Shown: positions 42,136 to 51,115, numbered from the stretch's first letter. The stretch is DNA of 55,351 nt from Deltaproteobacteria bacterium (GCA_016283195.1 JAEEML010000025.1:1-55351), one strand, 5' to 3'. Numbers and translations: made by a program. Notes: generated from the letters alone by a model not told the origin.

Positions 42136-43746
42136 ATGCAAAAACATCTCCTTTGTTTGTGCGCTTTTTTTATTATATTTCCCTGTGCCGCGCTTCATGC
42201 CGAAGAGCCTGAAGAAGATGATATAATTATTAAGACAATTAGAGCTCACCTGCAAGCCAGAGAGGCTGAAGAACAAAGGCAATTTGATAACTGGAAAGAC
42301 GAAAGTGTGATTATTAATAATACCATAAACGAAGAATTACAGCGCATTATAAGGCGCCATTTAAATGGTATTCCCGCTTGGTTTCATGTCGAGGATTATG
42401 ATTTACCGGCCACTTACACTAAAGAGGTTGAGGCCACCATTCGCTATTTTTCCGGCGCCGGACGCGGTTTTTTTAATAAATGGTTAAAGCGCTCTATAGA
42501 GTTTCGGCCGATTATTGAGCCCATTTTGGAAAAAAACGGCGTGCCCAAAGATTTATTTTTTCTATCCATGATCGAAAGCGGCCTTTCTATGAAAGCCTAT
42601 TCACATGTTGGTGCCGCCGGTCCCTGGCAATTTATGCCGAATACCGGCCGGCATTATAAATTGCGTGTCGATAACGATGTTGATGAGCGTATGGATCTCA
42701 TTAAATCGACGGAAGCTGCTGCTAAGTACCTGAAAAATCTCTATAAAATGTTTGGAGACTGGAACTTGGCCATGGCCTCATACAATGCCGGCGAAGGGCG
42801 AGTGGCCGGTGCTATAAAACGCTGTGGCACCAATGATTATTGGGAACTTATTGCCAGTGATAAATGCCTGCCGGTCGAAACCATGAATTATGTACCCAAA
42901 GTTCTGGCAGCAGCTATTATTTACAAAAATGCCGATAAATACGGTTTTGAAATCCCGAAGCCCATATATGTTGAGCCACTCAAATTCGTGATTATGCCTC
43001 ATGATTTAACTTTTTCGCAGATTGCTGCCCAAACTGGTGTGCCACTGACGGAAGTTGTGCGCTATAATTACGCTTTGCGCCAGCTTAAAACACCTAATAC
43101 CGGTACTTTTAAATTTTATGTAAAGAGTAGTTTAGCGCCTAAAATAGAACGGGCGCAGCAAAAACTGGTTAAACTTTCGGCGCAGAATAAAGTAAAGGCA
43201 CAGGCCCTCATAGCAGCCAAAAACGCTCCAAAAGTTCACACTGTTAAAAGTGGAGACACTCTGTGGGCCATTGCCGTGAAATACGGTTGCAAAACTGCTG
43301 AAATAATTAAGCTAAATGGCATAAAAAACAACAGCATCAGGGTTGGAATGAAGCTAAAATTGCCGTCCTCCGCCAAAGTATCCGGCGGAAAAGCTGTGGC
43401 GGTAGCCGATAATAAAACGGGGGCTAAAGCCAAAAATACGCCAGCTCCGGCGGCTCCAAAAGCGACAGTAGCTTCTGCAAAAGCCGCCAATAAGGCCACT
43501 AAAACAGCTACTCCGGCTAAAAAGACCGCAGCTCCGGCTAAAAAAGCAGTTGCCAGCAGAAATAATCGCAAGACAAAAAGCGGAAAAAATATTACTATGG
43601 TCAAAGTGCAGGCCGGAGACAGCCTGTGGAAAGTGGCCAATAAGTACGGAATGACCGTTAGTGAGCTGGTTTCAATGAATAAAAATATAGATACCAAAAA
43701 AGCTCTGAAAGCGGGGACACTATTGGCTGTAGTTGACGACAATTAG
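42136..43746 (+). CDS. mltD: MltD-type lytic transglycosylase with LysM domains
   Basis: Start at ATG 42136 with GGAGGG seven bases upstream; TTG 42121 lies inside the ribosome site. A signal peptide (PCAALHA) leads to a GH23 lytic transglycosylase domain: catalytic Glu in FLSMIESGLS, AAGPWQFMPNTG, and MASYNAGEGRVAGA. An Ala/Lys-rich linker separates two LysM peptidoglycan-binding modules (VHTVKSGDTLWAIAVKYG and MVKVQAGDSLWKVANKYG). It cleaves murein glycan strands to 1,6-anhydro products. The second LysM follows a low-complexity Lys/Ala/Pro-rich spacer, like a wall-spanning linker. Confidence 0.94.
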   Translation: MQKHLLCLCAFFIIFPCAALHAEEPEEDDIIIKTIRAHLQAREAEEQRQFDNWKDESVIINNTINEELQRIIRRHLNGIPAWFHVEDYDLPATYTKEVEATIRYFSGAGRGFFNKWLKRSIEFRPIIEPILEKNGVPKDLFFLSMIESGLSMKAYSHVGAAGPWQFMPNTGRHYKLRVDNDVDERMDLIKSTEAAAKYLKNLYKMFGDWNLAMASYNAGEGRVAGAIKRCGTNDYWELIASDKCLPVETMNYVPKVLAAAIIYKNADKYGFEIPKPIYVEPLKFVIMPHDLTFSQIAAQTGVPLTEVVRYNYALRQLKTPNTGTFKFYVKSSLAPKIERAQQKLVKLSAQNKVKAQALIAAKNAPKVHTVKSGDTLWAIAVKYGCKTAEIIKLNGIKNNSIRVGMKLKLPSSAKVSGGKAVAVADNKTGAKAKNTPAPAAPKATVASAKAANKATKTATPAKKTAAPAKKAVASRNNRKTKSGKNITMVKVQAGDSLWKVANKYGMTVSELVSMNKNIDTKKALKAGTLLAVVDDN

Positions 43747-43766
43747 TAATTCTTTTGGAGTTAATT

Positions 43767-45839
43767 GTGCTAAAACACAAAGTATTTTTGCTCTTTTGCG
43801 TGCTTTTTTCCCTTTCTTCGACAGCATACGCAGAGCAAATAACCGGCAGCTTGATGAGTCGGCAGCGCTTTATTGAAAAGCAATTAAAAGAGGGTGTTTA
43901 TACAAGCGAAGAAGCTCTTCTTTACAACTATTTAGCCATAAAAAAGCCGGAAAAATTACCTGGCGAGCTGGCTTTTTTGCCTAACGAAAAGCGCCTGAGC
44001 GCTACAGAAATTTTTTTGCAGGTTTTTCAAGGACTTAAGCAAAAACGTTTTTCGCCGCAGTTGGAGGCATTTTTTCTGGAAGATGTTGATGAGCGGCCTA
44101 ATAGCGCTGGCTATGTTGATTCCGATAAATACCCGCTACGTGTGCACTGGACAAATGAAGCTTATAAAAATTTAGCTGTATCTGCCTTGGATTTTGCTGA
44201 ATATGCCTGGGAAACCGAGACTAACATGGGCTTTAATGCGCCGCTCACCGATGACGGAGCCGGCGGTAATAACAGTATTGACATATATATAGGCACCGAT
44301 GCGGCCGGAGCTGCCGGTTATACAAGGCCGGTTGCCTGGAATCTTGATACTGATATATCTGATTGTTATACCTATATTGTCATTGCCGCCGACAGCTCAA
44401 ATGCTCTTAAAACAACCGTGGCCCATGAGCTTAACCATGCCATGCAAGCTGCCCATGATTGCCTTGAACCGTCGTCGATTTGGGAAAATACTGCAACTTA
44501 TGTAATGGATAAAGTTTATCCGGATATAGGCGATTATATTTATTATTTTCCATATTACCAATCTTATCCGCATTATCCTTATGACTATTTTGAGGAAGGT
44601 AGTTTGTATCAATACGGCGGTATGCTGGAGGTGGCTTTTTTAGAAGAATATTACGGTAATAACGATGGCAAACTTATCGCGGCGGTTTGGCGTGGGCTAG
44701 AACAAACTATACATGATTATGCTGACAATCATCCTAATTATATAGAATCTATTACCTCTGCCATTGCCAAAAAAAAGCCTGGCAGCACCTTTGAAGACTT
44801 TTTAACCGGCTTCACGGAATGGCGCTATTTTATTGGAGAAAATGATGATGGCAAACATTTCTCGCGGGCCGGCAAGTGGCTTTATTGTAATTATTCGCGA
44901 GGCTCATGCGAAGTTGAAATAGATAATTATGTTACTTTAAGCCAAGCTAACCCCAATATTAGTGGCAGCAATCTTGAGGCTATGGGGAGAATGAGCTCAT
45001 CCTATGTGGAAATAGACCTACCCAAAAATATCGCGGCCGATATGTTTGTTAAACTTGAAGCCGGCGAGAGCCGCTGGGGAGCAAAACTATTTTGCAATAA
45101 CAATAGTAAAACCAAGCCAGCAATAGTGCCTTTGACAATGGATGAAGCCTTACAAAGCGGCGAGGCAATTGTGCATTTGGGTGAATACGACCAATGTGTG
45201 CTGGCGGTAACGAATTTAGGGCCGGCCAATTATTCACCAAGTGGGGCTAATGCCGGATTAAAGTATAAATATGCATATCAAATTGGCTTGCTCAGTAATG
45301 ATTTACCGGATCCGGAGCCGTTTTCGCTTTCCGCTAATTTGTTTGAATGCAGCGGCGGGCAAACTTTGACTATTAGCGGGATTAATTTTTTCCTGGGTAT
45401 GCAGGTGACAATAAATGGCGCAGCTGCCACAATAAAAAATAGCTCTAGTGTGGAAGTAACTGTAATTACACCAAATATTTCCACATCAGGTTTTTACGAA
45501 GTGGCTCTCTCAACAGCCGATGGCGACAAAGTGGTGTTTAAAGACAAAGTGCTTTATAACGGCGATACTTGCTCTTGTGAGTGTAATATAAGTAATACTT
45601 GCGATGAAAATTGCTCTTGTGACCCGGAATGTTTGCTCTGTACTTGCGATGTTGATACCGCCTGCAGCGCAAATTGTCTATGCGATCCTGAATGTATCAC
45701 AGTAGATAAGGAACCTAGCCAAGGTTGCAATTGCAGTGCTACTTCTCAAGAGCATAATCTTATTGAATTTATAGTATTTTTGGCGCTTTCAATGCTTGTG
45801 TGCGCCTATTTTAAATTACGTAGTCGCCATATTGATTAA
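43767..45839 (+). CDS. Secreted metalloprotease with IPT/TIG, Cys-rich repeats and MYXO-CTERM-like tail
   Basis: Start GTG 43767 (GGAG six bases upstream) gives a signal peptide (STAYA|EQ). Residues ~110-330 hold a zinc-peptidase motif HELNH (H220, E221, H224) with a possible third ligand E240 in WENTATY, resembling Myxococcus MXAN_6640-type proteins. An IPT/TIG-like domain follows (LSANLFECSGGQTLTISGINF). Next are two ~22-residue Cys repeats with CSCDPEC and CLCDPEC, then a CNC motif, a hydrophobic helix (EFIVFLALSMLVCAYF) and a short basic end (KLRSRHID). The last part matches the layout of MYXO-CTERM sorting signals, which anchor proteins on the myxobacterial surface. It overlaps cysE at the 3' end. 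Confidence 0.82.
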   Translation: MLKHKVFLLFCVLFSLSSTAYAEQITGSLMSRQRFIEKQLKEGVYTSEEALLYNYLAIKKPEKLPGELAFLPNEKRLSATEIFLQVFQGLKQKRFSPQLEAFFLEDVDERPNSAGYVDSDKYPLRVHWTNEAYKNLAVSALDFAEYAWETETNMGFNAPLTDDGAGGNNSIDIYIGTDAAGAAGYTRPVAWNLDTDISDCYTYIVIAADSSNALKTTVAHELNHAMQAAHDCLEPSSIWENTATYVMDKVYPDIGDYIYYFPYYQSYPHYPYDYFEEGSLYQYGGMLEVAFLEEYYGNNDGKLIAAVWRGLEQTIHDYADNHPNYIESITSAIAKKKPGSTFEDFLTGFTEWRYFIGENDDGKHFSRAGKWLYCNYSRGSCEVEIDNYVTLSQANPNISGSNLEAMGRMSSSYVEIDLPKNIAADMFVKLEAGESRWGAKLFCNNNSKTKPAIVPLTMDEALQSGEAIVHLGEYDQCVLAVTNLGPANYSPSGANAGLKYKYAYQIGLLSNDLPDPEPFSLSANLFECSGGQTLTISGINFFLGMQVTINGAAATIKNSSSVEVTVITPNISTSGFYEVALSTADGDKVVFKDKVLYNGDTCSCECNISNTCDENCSCDPECLLCTCDVDTACSANCLCDPECITVDKEPSQGCNCSATSQEHNLIEFIVFLALSMLVCAYFKLRSRHID

Positions 45840-46776
45840 TAGATTTTGTGCCGCTGGCATTTAACTGGACAATAGTTGTAAAGGGCGGCACCGATTTGGT
45901 GAGCCAAACATTACCCCCGATAATCGCGCCTTTGCCGATAGTAACCCGGCCAAGAATAGTAGCTCCGGCATAGATAATAACGTCATCTTCAACGATAGGA
46001 TGGCGTTTAACTCCTTTAATCGGCTGCCCGTTGGCATCGAGGGCAAAATTCTTAGCTCCAAGCGTAACTCCTTGATATAAGCGCACATTGTTGCCAATTT
46101 CCGCTGTCTCGCCAATAACTACGCCAGTGCCGTGATCAATGAAAAAACTATGGCCGATTGTGGCTCCCGGGTGAATATCGATGCCAGTTACACTATGAGC
46201 ATATTCTGTAATAATTCTAGGGAGTAACGGCACTTTTAATGTGTGCAAAACATGGGCGATGCGGTAGTATGTAATGGCCAGCATACCTGGGTAAGAAAAG
46301 ATAATCTCATCGGTGCTGGGAGCTGCCGGATCGCCAATAAAGGCGGCTTCTACATCGGAATTTAGCACTTTTTGCAACTCAGGAAGGGCTAAAATGAACT
46401 CATCTGTGAGCTTTAAGGCCAGAATTTCGCATTCTCGGCATGGTCCGTCATCACTACAGGTGAAACAGAGGCCACGCTTAATTTGCTCAGAGAGGAGCCT
46501 TCTGGCGCGATCTACGGCTGTTCCTACATAATAAGTGGCACTGGCCGCGGAAATATCATTTATGCCAACATAGCCGGGAAAAAGGGCTGCGCGAATAACT
46601 TCCACCGTCTCAATAATGACATCGCGTGAGGGAAGACTTATTTCACAAACCTTGCGGCGATGCTGGACATGGCGGCGAATGGGCATACTATCGGCGCTGG
46701 TGAGTTTTTTTACTGTTTTACTGATAATGGCGTTTTCGCCTTCGTTACAAACCTGACAATGTTCTTTGTTATTCAT
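45811..46776 (-). CDS. cysE: Serine O-acetyltransferase with N-terminal extension
   Basis: Start at ATG 46776 with GAGG seven bases upstream. The C-terminal half is a left-handed beta-helix of hexapeptide repeats with GIDIHPGATIGHSFFIDHGTG and GVVIGETAEIGNNVRLYQGVTLG, the serine acetyltransferase core that makes O-acetylserine for cysteine. The protein has 321 residues, longer than the ~270 of E. coli CysE, with an N-terminal helical domain containing CFTCSDDGPCRECE and an early HCQVC. The extra cysteines could bind a metal or sense sulfur, which I cannot test. It is the only cysteine-pathway gene in the window. Confidence 0.9.
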   Translation of the reverse strand: MNNKEHCQVCNEGENAIISKTVKKLTSADSMPIRRHVQHRRKVCEISLPSRDVIIETVEVIRAALFPGYVGINDISAASATYYVGTAVDRARRLLSEQIKRGLCFTCSDDGPCRECEILALKLTDEFILALPELQKVLNSDVEAAFIGDPAAPSTDEIIFSYPGMLAITYYRIAHVLHTLKVPLLPRIITEYAHSVTGIDIHPGATIGHSFFIDHGTGVVIGETAEIGNNVRLYQGVTLGAKNFALDANGQPIKGVKRHPIVEDDVIIYAGATILGRVTIGKGAIIGGNVWLTKSVPPFTTIVQLNASGTKSINQYGDYVI

Positions 46777-46824
46777 AACCAAACCTCGGGCCCAAGGCGG
46801 GCAAAAGGGTTCTATAGTAAAATT

Positions 46825-46838
46825 CTGGAATTTTCCAG
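46825..46838. promoter_or_regulatory. Perfect palindrome upstream of cysE
   Basis: CTGGAA-TT-TTCCAG is a perfect 6-2-6 inverted repeat about 50 bp before the cysE start, adjacent to a TACTAT -10-like box on the minus strand. Its position suits an operator for cysE, for example for a cysteine or sulfur regulator, but no regulator is identified. Confidence 0.4.
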
Positions 46839-47217
46839 TACTAGTTACGTGAAGGACAAAAATCTCTCAAAAACAACAATTTAAATTACCTGGCAAAAAT
46901 CAGTGTATATAAATTTATAAAAACATGATTGTTTTCAATCTATTAAGGGAAAACACTAGAGAAGGTTTTAATTAAAGCCATGTATTAACTTTTGCAGTTA
47001 ACTTATTGAATAATAAACGATATATGCAAATATAGATAAATAAGCTAGCTTTTTTAAGTAACTTATTGTATTTCAAGATAAATTATCTGAATAATGCAAA
47101 AAATCAGACTTTTGAGACGCAAAAGGCTATTAATTAGCTATAAGATTTGTTAGTTTGCAGGCGAAATTATGCCAGTTTTAAAAGTGCTTTAGTTTCGTGA
47201 AGTTATGAACCACAGAT

Positions 47218-47241
47218 TTTACATAAGTTACATTATGTAAA
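47218..47241. repeat. Perfect 9-bp inverted repeat in AT-rich gap
   Basis: TTTACATAA-GTTACA-TTATGTAAA is a perfect 9-6-9 inverted repeat. On the plus strand it is followed by CTTTTTATA, so it may be a weak terminator or a protein-binding dyad. Confidence 0.6.
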
Positions 47242-47271
47242 CTTTTTATATGGGGTGCCCTGCTCCGCTGA

Positions 47272-47381
47272 CTGGGTAAAAATAAAGCATAAAAAACACC
47301 TAAAATTGCTTCGAAGCTAAAATTTGCCGCCGATGGCTGGCCGGCTATTTTGCTCATAGCCAAACTCTCGCGGTTACCCAG
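47272..47381. ncRNA. Candidate structured RNA element, family unknown
   Basis: CTGGGTAA (47272-47279) pairs perfectly with TTACCCAG (47374-47381). The enclosed ~94 bases contain the palindrome GCTTCGAAGC and a perfect hairpin GGCTAT-TTTGCTC-ATAGCC (47343-47361), so a branched fold with an 8-bp closing helix is possible. Strand is unknown: on the minus strand it would lie upstream of nothing obvious except the cysE leader region; on the plus strand it faces the 3' end of bamB. I recognise no Rfam family. Confidence 0.3.
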
Positions 47382-47515
47382 GTGCGGTTTTGGAGATTAG
47401 TGTCACTCTTTTTCTGATTTGTCTATTTTTGGCGATTTTCGCGGCTCTTTGTATTACGATTACAATTTTTGCAAAAATCGGCTATTTAGTTTTTGGTTAA
47501 CACAAGGCAGACGAC

Positions 47516-48718
47516 TTAAATGGCAGCGTAAGCGTAAATCAACCCTTTGGCGGTCATGAAATAGAGAAATTCGCCGCCGAGAGCCATTTCCGGAGTAAAT
47601 TCCCCGCCCACATCTATGGCATGAAGCGGCCGCCCACTATTTAAATCAATAGTTAAAATGCCGTCATGGGTGGTTGGCAACAGAATGGTTTTTTCGTTTG
47701 GCATAAAAAGCAATTCACCTGTTTGCCCGCTCTTAAAAGCAGTTTCCCAGATGGTAAAGCCTTGATAATCCAAGGCATTTACAATGCCGCTTGGCTGAGC
47801 TATTACCAGTCCGCTTCCGGTATTGACAATGGAAGAAACCATATATTCATCGTGATTCCAGAGAACCACTCCGTTATTGGCATCAATGGCAAAGAGGCCA
47901 CCATTATATGAAGCGGCATAAATAATGTGCCGCCCAACCTCTCCGCCAAAAACTGGTGTGGCATCAACATCGGTAAAGCGCATTTTATTGGTATCTTTTT
48001 TAGCCAGCATGGCTTTAAAAGCAACGAGGCCATTTTTCTTGGAAAGAGCCAGAAGATAACCGTCGGCCAGCCCAACATATATAGATGGCAAATCCGGCAA
48101 TGAAACAACCGGCGTATGGCCGCGAACAGTCATTTCCTGTACGGCGCCTCTGTGGGTATAAGACCAGATTTTCTCACCGGTAAGTGCCGATAATTTAAAG
48201 AAATTGCCCTTTTCAGTGGCAAAATAAATCGCCGCGCCGCCGGCTTCGTTTTCAAAATAAGGCTTCGCCAGCACAGCTCCGCCTTGTGAATCGGTGCGCC
48301 ATAGCTCTTGGCCGTTTTCCAAGTTATATGCCAAGAAAATACCATCCAGGGTGCCAACAAAAAAAGCTGTTATTTTTTTGCCCTTTAACTCAATATCGGC
48401 AAGTAGGCCCGGAGCACCTATGGGCGGGGCTTTATCTTTTTTCCATTCTATGTGGCCATCTTGATCCAAACAGCGCAGGTGGCCGCCATCGGTACCGATA
48501 ACCACCCTGCTGCCGTCTTTTGTGGTAACAGGTGAACCATGGTTGCCGATAGTAGAATCTATGCGAGCATTCCAATAATGGCGAAAAATGCGTTCTTTTA
48601 TGGTAACGTAATTATATTTTGTGGCAGATTCCTCAGCCAGTACAGCCGGTGTGGCAATTAAAGATGTAAGGCAAAATGAAGAGATAAGCGGTCTAAAAGA
48701 GCGACTTAATTGCGGCAT
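47516..48718 (-). CDS. bamB: BamB-like outer-membrane assembly PQQ-propeller protein
   Basis: A 400-residue protein with a signal peptide (cleavage near AVLA) and repeated beta-propeller blades of the PQQ type: SRVVIGTDGGHLRCLDQDGHIEWKKD, FVGTLDGIFLAYNLENGQELW, IYFATEKGNFFKLSALTGEKIWSY. This is the BamB pattern. The signal has no lipobox cysteine (ATPAVLAEE), unlike E. coli BamB, so it may be soluble periplasmic. It lies 18 bp after the yfgM-like gene, the conserved E. coli order yfgM-bamB. BamB supports folding of outer-membrane barrels, of which this window contains several. Confidence 0.82.
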   Translation of the reverse strand: MPQLSRSFRPLISSFCLTSLIATPAVLAEESATKYNYVTIKERIFRHYWNARIDSTIGNHGSPVTTKDGSRVVIGTDGGHLRCLDQDGHIEWKKDKAPPIGAPGLLADIELKGKKITAFFVGTLDGIFLAYNLENGQELWRTDSQGGAVLAKPYFENEAGGAAIYFATEKGNFFKLSALTGEKIWSYTHRGAVQEMTVRGHTPVVSLPDLPSIYVGLADGYLLALSKKNGLVAFKAMLAKKDTNKMRFTDVDATPVFGGEVGRHIIYAASYNGGLFAIDANNGVVLWNHDEYMVSSIVNTGSGLVIAQPSGIVNALDYQGFTIWETAFKSGQTGELLFMPNEKTILLPTTHDGILTIDLNSGRPLHAIDVGGEFTPEMALGGEFLYFMTAKGLIYAYAAI

Positions 48719-48736
48719 AATAAATTCACAGAAATT

Positions 48737-49504
48737 TTAAATAGAAGCTAATTGAGTTTCGGCCAAGGCGGCAAAAGCAGAAGTACCATCGCTATTTTTG
48801 GCGGCCTCAATGACCTTTTTAAAGAGCTCTTTAGCTTTTTCTGCATTGTTCTTTTGCATATAAATGCGGCCTTGGTGATAATCAGCGGCTTCCACCATGC
48901 TCTTGTCGGCAGATTCGCTCAAGCTGGCAAATTGTTTGAGAGCATTATCTAAATCACCGGCCGATTCATAAGAGTAGCCCAAAAGCTCAACGGCTCTAAA
49001 ATGGAAGGTATCTGTTTTGCTGGATTTTGTTAAATATTCCTTTAAAACCTGCACTGCTTCTTGTGGTTTATAATTATTGTAAAGAGCAATGGCTTTGCGG
49101 AGTCTGGCAATCTGCCCGACACCGTTTCCGTTTTGTGAGGCAATGGTGTCATCAAGAGCGCGAATAAGAGCTTTGGTTTTGTCTTCTTCGCTACCGAAAT
49201 GTTGTCTTTGGGCTTTCTTTTCTTCATCGGAAAGACCGGAAACAGAAGGAACTTCTTCATTTACAGAAGCGTCAAGTACGCGCTGAACAGCAAAGAAAGA
49301 ATCGGAAGCGAGAGCTTTGGAATGCTCGATTAGCATCATTGAGCCCCAAATTCCCAAAACAGCGGCCGAAGCCAAGCCAATTGTAAGAAAAACCTGTTTT
49401 TTGTGGCTATTATACCACTCAGCTGCCTCATTGGCGGCACCGATAAAAGCATCTGGTTGTTTTAATTTCTCTTTTCTGGTGATTTTCTTTTTAATAACAG
49501 TCAT
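48737..49504 (-). CDS. yfgM: YfgM-like TPR inner-membrane protein
   Basis: A 255-residue protein with a basic cytoplasmic N-terminus, one membrane helix (~38-59, VFLTIGLASAAVLGIWGSMML) and a periplasmic TPR part (LLGYSYESAGDLDNALKQFASL, YHQGRIYMQKNNAEKAKELFKKV). This matches YfgM, which associates with the SecYEG translocon and periplasmic chaperones. Placement directly before bamB repeats the E. coli arrangement and supports the call. The der gene that follows bamB in E. coli is absent here. Confidence 0.83.
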   Translation of the reverse strand: MTVIKKKITRKEKLKQPDAFIGAANEAAEWYNSHKKQVFLTIGLASAAVLGIWGSMMLIEHSKALASDSFFAVQRVLDASVNEEVPSVSGLSDEEKKAQRQHFGSEEDKTKALIRALDDTIASQNGNGVGQIARLRKAIALYNNYKPQEAVQVLKEYLTKSSKTDTFHFRAVELLGYSYESAGDLDNALKQFASLSESADKSMVEAADYHQGRIYMQKNNAEKAKELFKKVIEAAKNSDGTSAFAALAETQLASI

Positions 49505-49534
49505 CTCATTGGCTCCGGCTTTTTGTCCAATACC

Positions 49535-49625
49535 TTGACAAAAAGCGCAAAATGGTATTCATAAGCTCCGCCGTTACTCGGCCTCAAGGAGCGTACCAAG
49601 TCTCCTTATATGCAGTTGGCCGAGT
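49535..49625 (+). promoter_or_regulatory. RNase G/E gene leader: -35 box and nested hairpin
   Basis: A TTGACA at 49535 with a weak -10 (TATTCA/TTCATA) sits before a structured leader. ACTCGGCC (49576-49583) pairs with GGCCGAGT (49618-49625), and inside it AAGGAG (49586-49591) pairs with CTCCTT (49602-49607). This nested 8+6 bp hairpin ends 17 bases before the ATG at 49643. In E. coli a structured rne leader lets RNase E control its own mRNA; a similar mechanism is plausible here. Confidence 0.5.
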
Positions 49626-49642
49626 TGTCAAGAAGGTTTAAA

Positions 49643-51115
49643 ATGAAAGATATATTAATAAATGTCTCTGAACCGGCTTTGCGTCGCGGTGCAGTGCTGG
49701 AAGATGGCAAACTGAGTGAATTACTTATAGAAAAAAGTGATGAACCGGCTTACCGCGGTTGCGTTTACCTGGGACGCATTGTAAATTATGAAAAATCCCT
49801 AAAAGCGGCTTTTGTTGATATAGGGCGTCAGCGTCACGCTTTTTTGCCTTTAAATGAAATTATGCCGACATATCTTGGTGGCAAAAACGAAAATCCCAAG
49901 AAAAACCAAGAAGTTCTGGTGCAGGTCACCAGAGAAGAAAATATGCAAAAAGGCGCTATGATCACTACTTATATCTCACTTGCCGGCCGGTATTTGGTTT
50001 ATATGCCCCAAGTGGCCGGTCATAATGGTATATCGCGAAAAATTAACGATGAGGCTGAGCGACAGCGCTTAAAAGGTATTCAGGAAATAATTACTCCCAA
50101 GGGCTCCTCAACTATTATGCGCACTGCCTGCCTTGATTGCTCAAAGAGTAAGTTGGCGGAAGATTTAGCTTTTTTGAAGCGTCTTTGGGCAAAGATGCAG
50201 CAGCGGATAAAAAAAACCGCCGCTCCGGCAATCATTTATGCCGAGGAAGATTTTGTTTCCAAAATTCTGCGCGAATATTTTAGCCCCGATGTAGAGGAAA
50301 TTCTCATAGACGATGAGGCCTCATTTAAAACGGGCCTGGAATATTTTCGCTGTATTTCTCCGCGGATAGCCCAAAAGAAATTGAAGCTTTATAATGATAA
50401 AGAGCCCTTATTCTTCCGCTACAAATTGGAAGAGCAAATTAAAGAAGTTTTTAAGCCCAAAGTGTACCTCAAAAGCGGTGGCAGCATAGTTATAGAACAA
50501 ACCGAAGCCCTCGTTTCTATTGATGTAAACTCCGGAAAAACAAGAGAAAAAAATCCGCCTGACACATCTTTAAAAACTAATATCGAAGCGGCTTACGAAA
50601 TTGCCCGCCAACTCAGGCTACGCGATTTGGGCGGCATTATTGTCATTGATTTTATTGATATGGAGAGCAAAGGCCATGAGCAAAAAGTGCTTGAGGCTTT
50701 GCATGAAGCGCTGAAGCTGGACCGCGCCCGCGTTAAAGTCGGCCCCTTTTCGGCCAATGGCACGGTTGAACTGAATAGGCAGAGAAGAAACTCCAAAATA
50801 TCAAGCAGTTTAATGCAAGTATGCCCATGCTGTAACGGCACCGGCCACCTTTTGCCACCGCTTTTACAAACCATAGCCATTATGGAGCGCCTGAAAGCTG
50901 GTCTAAGCCGGGCCAGAGAAGTAGGCGATTTTAGTGGCCAGAATTTTTTCCTGGAATCTTCACAAGTTAACGCTTTTATGCTCTTAAATGAACATCGTGC
51001 CGAGCTATATACTTTGGAGCAGGAATTCGCTTGCTCTATTGCCATTACCCCTGCTGCCCCGCTTTTTGACGCTTCCGAAGGTGGCCTTTCTATTTCCGTC
51101 ACTTATAAAAGATAG
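49643..51115 (+). CDS. rng: Ribonuclease G/E family endoribonuclease
   Basis: Start MKDILINVSE at 49643, with AGAAGG six bases upstream; the ORF's first 11 residues would start inside the leader hairpin. Residues ~35-120 are the S1 domain (YRGCVYLGRIVNYEKSLKAAFVDIG). The catalytic DNase I-like region has SIDVNSGKT and IVIDFIDM, whose Asp residues bind the metal. The zinc-link motif is CPCCNGTG. Length (490) fits RNase G rather than RNase E, since no long C-terminal scaffold is present. It cleaves single-stranded AU-rich RNA in rRNA maturation and mRNA decay. Confidence 0.95.
   Translation: MKDILINVSEPALRRGAVLEDGKLSELLIEKSDEPAYRGCVYLGRIVNYEKSLKAAFVDIGRQRHAFLPLNEIMPTYLGGKNENPKKNQEVLVQVTREENMQKGAMITTYISLAGRYLVYMPQVAGHNGISRKINDEAERQRLKGIQEIITPKGSSTIMRTACLDCSKSKLAEDLAFLKRLWAKMQQRIKKTAAPAIIYAEEDFVSKILREYFSPDVEEILIDDEASFKTGLEYFRCISPRIAQKKLKLYNDKEPLFFRYKLEEQIKEVFKPKVYLKSGGSIVIEQTEALVSIDVNSGKTREKNPPDTSLKTNIEAAYEIARQLRLRDLGGIIVIDFIDMESKGHEQKVLEALHEALKLDRARVKVGPFSANGTVELNRQRRNSKISSSLMQVCPCCNGTGHLLPPLLQTIAIMERLKAGLSRAREVGDFSGQNFFLESSQVNAFMLLNEHRAELYTLEQEFACSIAITPAAPLFDASEGGLSISVTYKR

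Larger units (their letters stand above)
46777..47515. other. AT-rich gene-free stretch between cysE and bamB
   Basis: About 740 bp with no credible gene; the small ORF at 47178-47363 has no support. Bases ~46850-47240 are very AT-rich. The stretch holds a palindrome near cysE, an inverted repeat at 47218 and a more GC-rich, possibly structured part at 47250-47400. The only other long AT-rich non-coding run is at 54507-54622. Confidence 0.8.

Noticed and set aside
47178-47363. 61-aa minus-strand ORF in the AT-rich gap
   Set aside because: No ribosome site, no family resemblance, and it overlaps the inverted repeat and candidate RNA structure.
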